Shown here piece after piece: positions 7,601-10,142 of a stretch of DNA of 10,142 bases. The stretch is from Sulfurimonas sp. Lineage in GTDB: Bacteria; Campylobacterota; Campylobacteria; Campylobacterales; Sulfurimonadaceae. The notes beneath the pieces were generated by a model that did no database searches, was not told the DNA's origin, and saw nothing but the letters and a program-made list of their open reading frames with translations. The stretch lies in assembly GCA_016764205.1 (NCBI GenBank), contig JAESSH010000002.1, positions 30,624 to 40,765 on the forward strand. Reading direction: 5' to 3'. The position numbers were made by a program, and so were the translations under genes. The stretch's first letter is position 1; each line of letters begins with the position of its first letter.

Positions 7601-10142
7601 GGTACAGTTATAGAAGGTCAGACAACAACTGATTATACAGTGAGTATTACACAAGCACCACAGAGTGACTTACTCGTTACCTTTAATTACACAACTACAG
7701 ATGCAGATGGAAATGATTATACAGCGGTAGCTTCAGCAACCATACTTGCAAACGAGACAAGCGCAACATTTACTATAGCAACACTCGATGATAATATATA
7801 TGAGGGAGATGAAGACTACACAGTATCCATCGCTTCAATTGCAAACGGTGGTCTAGAAGATGTAAGAATTTCAACTACAGATAATGCAGTTACTACTACG
7901 ATTACTGACAACGACAATGCCCCTGTAACTTACAATGCAACAGCAACAGTATCAGAAGAAGGTTTAGCTACGGGTATTGCTGAAGATCCAGCTATAGGGG
8001 AGAACCCAGGAGATGATACAACAAACGCTACAGTAATAACTGGAAACATAGCTGATGATGCAGACAATGATGCTATAAGTGTTGTATCTATTGATGCTCC
8101 AACAGGTTTTGTAGATTCAGCAGGAATCTCAACTCCAATGACATCAAATGGAGAGGCTATTACATGGAACTTTGATGGTACTACTAAGGTATTAACAGGA
8201 ACGGCAGATGGCTCTTCTGTAGTGACAGTAAGTATTGATTCTACTGGAGAATACACGGTAACCTTATTAGGTTCTGTTGATCATCCACATAACTCCACTG
8301 AAGATACAATCTCGTTTGACTTAGGTGTAACTGTAACTGACGGTACAAATACTTCAAATACTTCGACACTCACAATAGTCATAGAAGATGATATGCCAAC
8401 AGCAAACGATATTACGCAAGAGCTCCTTGTTCCTCTTCAAGATTCTAATGTGATGATAATGTTAGATGTCTCAGGAAGTATGAACTATGAAGACACTGGT
8501 ATTTCAGATGGCAGTGGAGGTCAGTTAAGTCGTTTTGATGTTGCAAAACAGGGTATTTACGATATGTTAGACCAGTATAACGTCATAGGTAATGTTCGTG
8601 TTCAAGTAGGTATATTTGCTACTGATGTTACTACTCAAAATGCTGCATGGATGACAATATCAGAGGCGAAAGTGTATATAGCTAGCTTAAATGCTGTTGG
8701 TGGTACAAATTATGATTATGCTTTAGATGGACTTGAAACTATCTTTACATCTCCTGGAAAAATTGTTGGGGCACAAAGTGTATCTTACTTCTTTTCAGAT
8801 GGGCAACCAACATTATCTGATGAGAATCCCAATTATACTAGTGGCACAGGAAATGATTCAGGTGTTGCAAATCCTGGAAATATTACAAATCCTGAATACG
8901 GAGATGGTATAGATGCAGCAGAAGAAGCCGCATGGATTGCATTTTTAAATGCGAATGATATTATTTCTAATGCTGTTGGTTTAGGTACAAATGTACCAGC
9001 TGCTTATTTAAATCCATTGGCATATAACGGAGTTGATGGCACGGACTTAAATTCTATTATTGTTACAGATTTATCGACACTCTCAGAAAACCTGAGTACA
9101 ACGATTCCGGATTCACTAGAAGGTGATTTATTAACTGGAAACCTTGCTACAAGTTCTTATGGAATTGGTGCAGATGGAGGATTTGTAAGTTCTATCTCAG
9201 TTGATGGTGATACTTATAGTTTCGATGGTTCTACTCTAACAGTAACGGGTTCAACAAATACATATACTTTTGACGGAACAACGAATGTTATTGAGATTAT
9301 AACAAGTCAAGGAAGTACACTTACTGTAGATTTAGATGCTGGAAATTATACTTTACTATCAAACCCTCTAGGTGGAGCATACCAAGAACTAATTGACTTT
9401 GCACTAAGTGATAATGATGGAGACGGGGCTTCTGGATTAATTACCTTTGACATAGCACGAACAGTGGAAAACCTTGCTCCCTCAGATATAGTTCTACTTG
9501 ATCCACTTACGGGTAATCCTATTGAACTGACTCTAGCTTCTATTGAACCAACATATATCACCGACACGGGCTCTTTTGATCTGACAGTTCCAGGAAGTAT
9601 TATTAAAACAACTTCTAATAGTTGGAATGAAATTATCAATACTGAAGAAACAGTACAAGCTAGTGATGGTGTTAATGTTACATTTCAAGTTGTAAGTACT
9701 GATACTGATCAGGCATTTTGGGGACTTAACTCTAGTGGCCTTTCTAGCCCTACAGGACAGGACTATGGGCTAATTGATTATGCTTTTTATCAAATTGCAG
9801 GTTCTGTTCGTATTAGGGAGTCTGGTAACGAGAAAGGAAACTCTATCGGAATAACCACTAGTGATGTTTTAGAAATCAATATCGATGGCGACACAGGTGC
9901 AGTAACGTATTTAAAAAATGGAAATTTAATTTATACTTCTGAGACGAATGCAACTTTAACCGATGAGTATTGGTTTGCAGGTGTCCCTCACCATCAAGGT
10001 GCAGGTATTACGGATTTAGTCTTTAGTGGTGGGGTAACAAGTGTTTATGAAAACATTGGTTCTGGCGAAACTGTTCTCCTATTAGATTCTTCTAATTCTG
10101 ATGCAGATAGCTCTAGCTGGACATATGCTCTTGTTGGTGGTA
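1424..10142 (+). CDS. Giant type I secreted LapA-like adhesin with retention module, Calx-beta array and VWA domain (3'-truncated)
   Basis: From the ATG at 1424 (AGGAG 8 bases upstream) one frame runs without a stop to the window end: 2,906 complete codons, still incomplete. Domain order by residue: retention module 1-82; acidic linker with TAAG at 118-121; lipoprotein-type domain about 194-394; unrecognised segment, then four acidic predicted-helical repeats 503 to about 666; twelve Calx-beta-like domains 756-2165; T1SS-143-type domain 2166-2329; VWA about 2333-2566; T1SS/VCBS-like segment to about 2683; lectin-like domain about 2728-2871; then a new domain begins. Composition is acidic and rich in Thr, Val, Asp and Gly. 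I read no cysteine, and there is no Sec signal peptide, as expected for type I secretion substrates. The HlyD-like gene upstream supports that route. The family's known role is c-di-GMP-controlled surface attachment and biofilm formation. RTX repeats and the C-terminal signal would lie downstream. Confidence 0.93.
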   Translation, partial: MNAIIGKVQALEGIFFAKDLDGKVVTLDNGDEIFEGMIVFGDAGNSESAYINIVLTETGTLVVVSGNTEQTFDSSLHNTEPLNGALAEESVNGSEGILAALEDSESDKEEDETDVDETAAGEENSGQTTDGKEGQFEDRDAGATDVVANLREVNFDANGNLIGEEGIIPIQNALLTVSFDTSTPDSPSSDINFTRFTDNFVNGVSYTTSSGLSGLTGDTGVAGEFQYEDGDTITFKVGDITVGVFSSDAIKGDILFLQDIAGTELTDNNSIYVENMAIFLQALDDDLQDSDAGDGVLKTDELINVEASYATNINITQATRDAFIDYKDPRTGQPLNLANSGKEQISDALANVNIEFTRESEKENASDNDGANNIFETIAMEHVASTIQTFAGDRKPDVEDVESREADILNIPGAEITFTSISASDANDSDAPGGILYFDATDLLSGATANQVIGGNLAAIDISLSQSSNTIGTLEKLTNVVDVQKAFEKTIFDSAKLIPNYPDFSEFETTFQENNPDLTQKHTDYEAELEYQFTLAQDNAINDVDFDYVETIFQNENPSLTLEHTDYEAELEYQFTLAQEAGETLNFGEFETAFQEDNPDLTQLYLDYEEALELAFSLAQDAAGETLNFGEFETTFQEQENNHGLTQLHLDYEEALESAYQVEIDKADEIVSQYLDTLEAKAIELGKDPDDYLNELIVYEESLNAGIIPPDLENMYAIKIAADVSASELNNISIGYTVEDWTVSRTVTSNLTDNAPTISINDMTVNEDAGTMTFTVTLSASTSSDVTFSYASSDNASALAGSDYTAVTGSGTITAGQTSTTITVVIIDDNIAEANETFLINLSNLSSNIAVIGNDIEGIGTIKDTPSDTPSLSINDVTVNEDAGTMVFTVTLSNPSTSTVTVDYVSDDTGGTAKEALDYTAASGTLTFAPGVLSQTITVPITDDFIAEGSETFDIVLSNANGATISDDRGLGIIQDEPTPGIEDTVTVSLSGDTTVTEGGTATYTVTLSEAAITQMQVSVITGHDTTENGDLIPITQQVTIPAGQITGTLTVTNLDDAYAEGDETYTVSLGTTSGGGFEAVNVDTTPVNTVISDNSPTDDTVEDDKEIINVVLTGATTVAEGGSASYTVTVDEPTATAMDIQVVTGHTTTENGDLTPTTITVTIPAGEDHVDFTVANNQDTTAEGNEDYTVTLNGTTSGGGFETVNVNTSPLTTTITDDDVLSISINDMTVNEDAGTMTFTVTLSTDTTSDVTFDYASADNASALAGSDYTAVSGSGTITVGQTQTTITVPIIDDYIAENPETFLMNLTNVSPGVVVEDAQGIGTITDESTPSASDTVTVSISGDSDVNEGNTATYTVTTDKDVVTEMTVDVTYSYTSAESGDVVTNTTSVSIPAGSSTSTAFSVATIDDAYLEGDEVFNVSISNPQGGGVEALVLGTSTVATTIYDGVSEDDGGTGIPDTATVSISGDAGVIEGASASYTVSVDKVPATDITVDVTYSYTSAESGDIVTITTQVTIPAGATFVDFSVATIDDVYAEGAEIYNVNISNPVGGGFENLVLSTDTVATTITDNTIPGIEADNEVINVVLSGDTTVAEGGSASYTVTLDEATVTDMDVQVVTGHTTTEDGDLIPTTITVTILAGEDHIDFTVVNNQDTTAEGNEDYTVTLNGTTSGGGFETVNVNTSSLTTTIIDDEGTPSLTINDVTVDEDAGTMSFTVTLSTDTTSDVTFDYASTDNASALAGSDYTAVSGSGTITVGQTSTTITVPIIDDYIAESDETFVMNLSNPSANAVIADAQGIGTITDEATPTNPEDTVTLTLSGDANVEESTQAAYTVTADKAVVTDLTVTIQTAHIDTVTGDYVQTNTTVIIPAGQTSVDFTIQTIDDAYAEGAEDFTVTMSNPTGGGVEAIALGNAVVTTTINDEPSPAAEDTATVSLFGDISVEEGGTATYTVSVDKTPITDIEVTIVTGHITTEDGDLIPTTMTVTIPAGSTSVEFTVDNNDDNEAEGTETYVVTMTNHTGGGFEKTISGTTTVNTTITDEGVPVNPDADTAFVSLVGPGTVIEGQTTTDYTVSITQAPQSDLLVTFNYTTTDADGNDYTAVASATILANETSATFTIATLDDNIYEGDEDYTVSIASIANGGLEDVRISTTDNAVTTTITDNDNAPVTYNATATVSEEGLATGIAEDPAIGENPGDDTTNATVITGNIADDADNDAISVVSIDAPTGFVDSAGISTPMTSNGEAITWNFDGTTKVLTGTADGSSVVTVSIDSTGEYTVTLLGSVDHPHNSTEDTISFDLGVTVTDGTNTSNTSTLTIVIEDDMPTANDITQELLVPLQDSNVMIMLDVSGSMNYEDTGISDGSGGQLSRFDVAKQGIYDMLDQYNVIGNVRVQVGIFATDVTTQNAAWMTISEAKVYIASLNAVGGTNYDYALDGLETIFTSPGKIVGAQSVSYFFSDGQPTLSDENPNYTSGTGNDSGVANPGNITNPEYGDGIDAAEEAAWIAFLNANDIISNAVGLGTNVPAAYLNPLAYNGVDGTDLNSIIVTDLSTLSENLSTTIPDSLEGDLLTGNLATSSYGIGADGGFVSSISVDGDTYSFDGSTLTVTGSTNTYTFDGTTNVIEIITSQGSTLTVDLDAGNYTLLSNPLGGAYQELIDFALSDNDGDGASGLITFDIARTVENLAPSDIVLLDPLTGNPIELTLASIEPTYITDTGSFDLTVPGSIIKTTSNSWNEIINTEETVQASDGVNVTFQVVSTDTDQAFWGLNSSGLSSPTGQDYGLIDYAFYQIAGSVRIRESGNEKGNSIGITTSDVLEINIDGDTGAVTYLKNGNLIYTSETNATLTDEYWFAGVPHHQGAGITDLVFSGGVTSVYENIGSGETVLLLDSSNSDADSSSWTYALVGG
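1775..1786 (+). other. TAAG motif, candidate LapG-type protease cleavage site
   Basis: ACT GCC GCT GGT encodes T118-A119-A120-G121 inside an acidic linker (DVDETAAGEENSG). LapG-family periplasmic cysteine proteases cleave LapA between the two alanines of a TAAG site at about this distance from the N-terminus. Position, sequence and the preceding retention module agree, so the site is probably functional if the genome encodes LapG and LapD homologues, which are not in this window. Confidence 0.78.
2003..2605 (+). other. Adhesin domain resembling a bacterial lipoprotein-type module
   Basis: Residues about 194-394 contain the sequence of elements NGVSYTTSSGLSG, then GEFQYEDGDTITFKVGDI, then a DN...YVENMAIFLQALDDD segment. 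I recognise this as a module often found in bacterial surface lipoproteins, with a small beta-domain followed by helices, but I cannot name a family identifier. Its function is unknown. Here it sits between the cleavable linker and the helical repeats, so after LapG cleavage it would leave with the released adhesin. Confidence 0.5.
2930..3418 (+). repeat. Four tandem 41-42-residue acidic repeats, predicted helical, in the adhesin
   Basis: Repeats start at 2930, 3056, 3179 and 3305 (residues 503, 545, 586 and 628), with periods of 126, 123 and 126 bases. The consensus is roughly xFxEFETTFQEnNPdLTQ, then hxDYEaeLEyqFtLAQ plus a short linker. It is rich in Glu, Gln and Leu and is predicted helical. 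Copies 1 and 2 share an exact 52-base run (2985-3036 and 3111-3162), so the expansion is recent. The last copy passes into more charged helical sequence to about residue 710. I do not recognise a named family; the tyrosine- and acid-rich helices could form a spacer or bundle. Confidence 0.85.
3689..7918 (+). repeat. Array of twelve Calx-beta-like domains (adhesin stalk)
   Basis: Approximate domains: A 3689-4018, B 4028-4354, C 4373-4708, D 4742-5083, E 5084-5410, F 5429-5767, G 5801-6136, H 6161-6502, I 6509-6835, J 6857-7192, K 7211-7546, L 7571-7918. A, B, E and I are the classic form (SINDxTVNEDAGTMxFTVTLS start, SDYTA and GTIT in the middle, IDD...E..ETF near the end). C, D, F, G, H, J, K and L are a second form (GDxxVxEGGxAxYTV start, TIPAG centre, DDxxAEGxExYxV, GGGFE/GGGVE end). 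Acidic loops at domain edges suggest Ca2+ binding, as known for Calx-beta folds. The array probably forms an extended, calcium-stiffened stalk that presents the downstream VWA and lectin-like domains. Confidence 0.88.
7919..8410 (+). other. T1SS-143-type repeat domain of the adhesin
   Basis: Residues 2166-2329 show the marks of the type I secretion T1SS-143/VCBS-like domain: VSEEGLATGI near the start, a GEYTVTLLGSVDHP element, then a short EDTISFDLGVTVTDG strand pair and a closing EDDMPTAND. Such domains are common in large RTX adhesins, typically between the stalk and the functional tip. It appears once in complete form here. Confidence 0.75.
8420..9121 (+). other. von Willebrand factor type A domain with intact MIDAS
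   Basis: Residues about 2333-2566. The metal-ion-dependent adhesion site is complete: D2348-x-S2350-x-S2352 (in MLDVSGSM), T2428 (in GGTNYDYAL) and D2459 (in FFSDGQP). The alternating strands and helices of the Rossmann-like fold are evident (VMIMLDVSGSM, VRVQVGIFATDV, VSYFFSDGQP, SNAVGLGTN). VWA domains near the C-terminal end of LapA-like adhesins are well known and may bind protein or surface ligands through the bound divalent metal. Confidence 0.9.
9122..9470 (+). other. T1SS/VCBS-like beta segment after the VWA domain
   Basis: Residues about 2567-2683 contain short repeated strands (DGDTYSFDG, then NTYTFDGTTN), an element TLTVDLDAGNYTLLS, and FALSDNDGDGASGLITFDI. This resembles the end of a T1SS-143/VCBS-type domain, with an acidic DNDGDG loop that could bind Ca2+. 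It lacks the usual beginning of that domain, so it may be a partial or diverged copy. Confidence 0.5.
9605..10033 (+). other. Lectin-like (SPRY/ConA-like) beta-sandwich domain
   Basis: Residues about 2728-2871. Visible marks are W2734 at the start, a VTFQVVSTDTDQAFWGL strand pair, IDYAFYQIAGSVRIRESG, a DVLEINIDGDTGAVTYLKNG strand pair with the KNG turn near 2831-2833, and ITDLVFSG at the end. This order of strands, and the 'v.Y.KNG.l.Y.S' signature, resembles SPRY/concanavalin-like domains of secreted bacterial proteins. Ligand is unknown; a glycan- or polymer-binding tip domain is a reasonable guess. Sequence after 10034 (SGETVLLLDSSNSDADSSS) looks like the start of a PKD/Ig-like domain cut by the window. 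Confidence 0.5.

Noticed and set aside
3689..7918. CRISPR-like or non-coding satellite repeat
   Set aside because: The repeats are about 330-340 bases, diverged, in frame throughout and encode protein domains; there are no short identical repeats with unique spacers.
7930..8256. 108-codon reverse-strand reading frame
   Set aside because: It is antisense to the T1SS-143-type domain and has no recognisable domain or supporting context.
8727..8912. + strand out-of-frame reading frame within the VWA domain
   Set aside because: The VWA frame has its full metal site across this stretch; the alternative is a shadow.
1424..10142. Frameshift or pseudogene in the adhesin
   Set aside because: The single frame stays open for 2,906 codons with consistent domain boundaries; I found no in-frame stop.

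Overview
The window is AT-rich, densely coded DNA with all genes on the + strand. It looks like part of a type I secretion and giant-adhesin locus from a Gram-negative bacterium. Low GC, codon use, a strong TATAAT -10 box with no clear -35 box, and a 'retention module' adhesin next to a LuxR-type regulator suggest Campylobacterota (Sulfurimonas/Arcobacter-like). That assignment is an inference, not proven by a marker gene.

Layout: (1) 1-735, the C-terminal part of an HlyD/LapC-type membrane fusion protein, cut by the window start. (2) 736-1320, a 194-aa LuxR/NarL-type regulator whose ATG directly abuts the hlyD-like stop (TAAATG) and whose receiver domain has lost its phosphorylation residues. 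(3) 1321-1423, a short intergenic region with a perfect 11-bp dyad, a consensus -10 box, an AGGAG Shine-Dalgarno and a run of seven C directly before the next start codon. (4) 1424 to the window end, one uninterrupted reading frame of 2,906 complete codons with no stop: a giant type I secreted, LapA-like surface adhesin.

The adhesin reads, in order: an N-terminal retention module; an acidic linker with a TAAG motif that matches the LapG protease site; a domain resembling one found in bacterial lipoproteins; a region with four 41-42-residue acidic repeats, predicted helical; twelve Calx-beta-like beta-sandwich domains of 109-116 residues; a T1SS-143-type domain; a von Willebrand factor A domain with an intact metal site; a second T1SS/VCBS-like segment; a lectin-like (SPRY/ConA-like) beta-sandwich; and the beginning of a further domain. 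The RTX nonapeptides and C-terminal secretion signal expected of this class lie beyond the window.

Working model (inference): the HlyD-like protein, with an ABC ATPase and outer-membrane channel encoded upstream, exports the adhesin. The retention module holds it in the outer membrane, a LapG-like protease releases it at TAAG when c-di-GMP is low, and the LuxR-like protein may control the adhesin promoter through the dyad. I see no evidence for a wholly new system. The points most worth a second look are the degenerate regulator with its dyad, the C7 tract, the inserted helical repeats and the four-domain duplication in the stalk.
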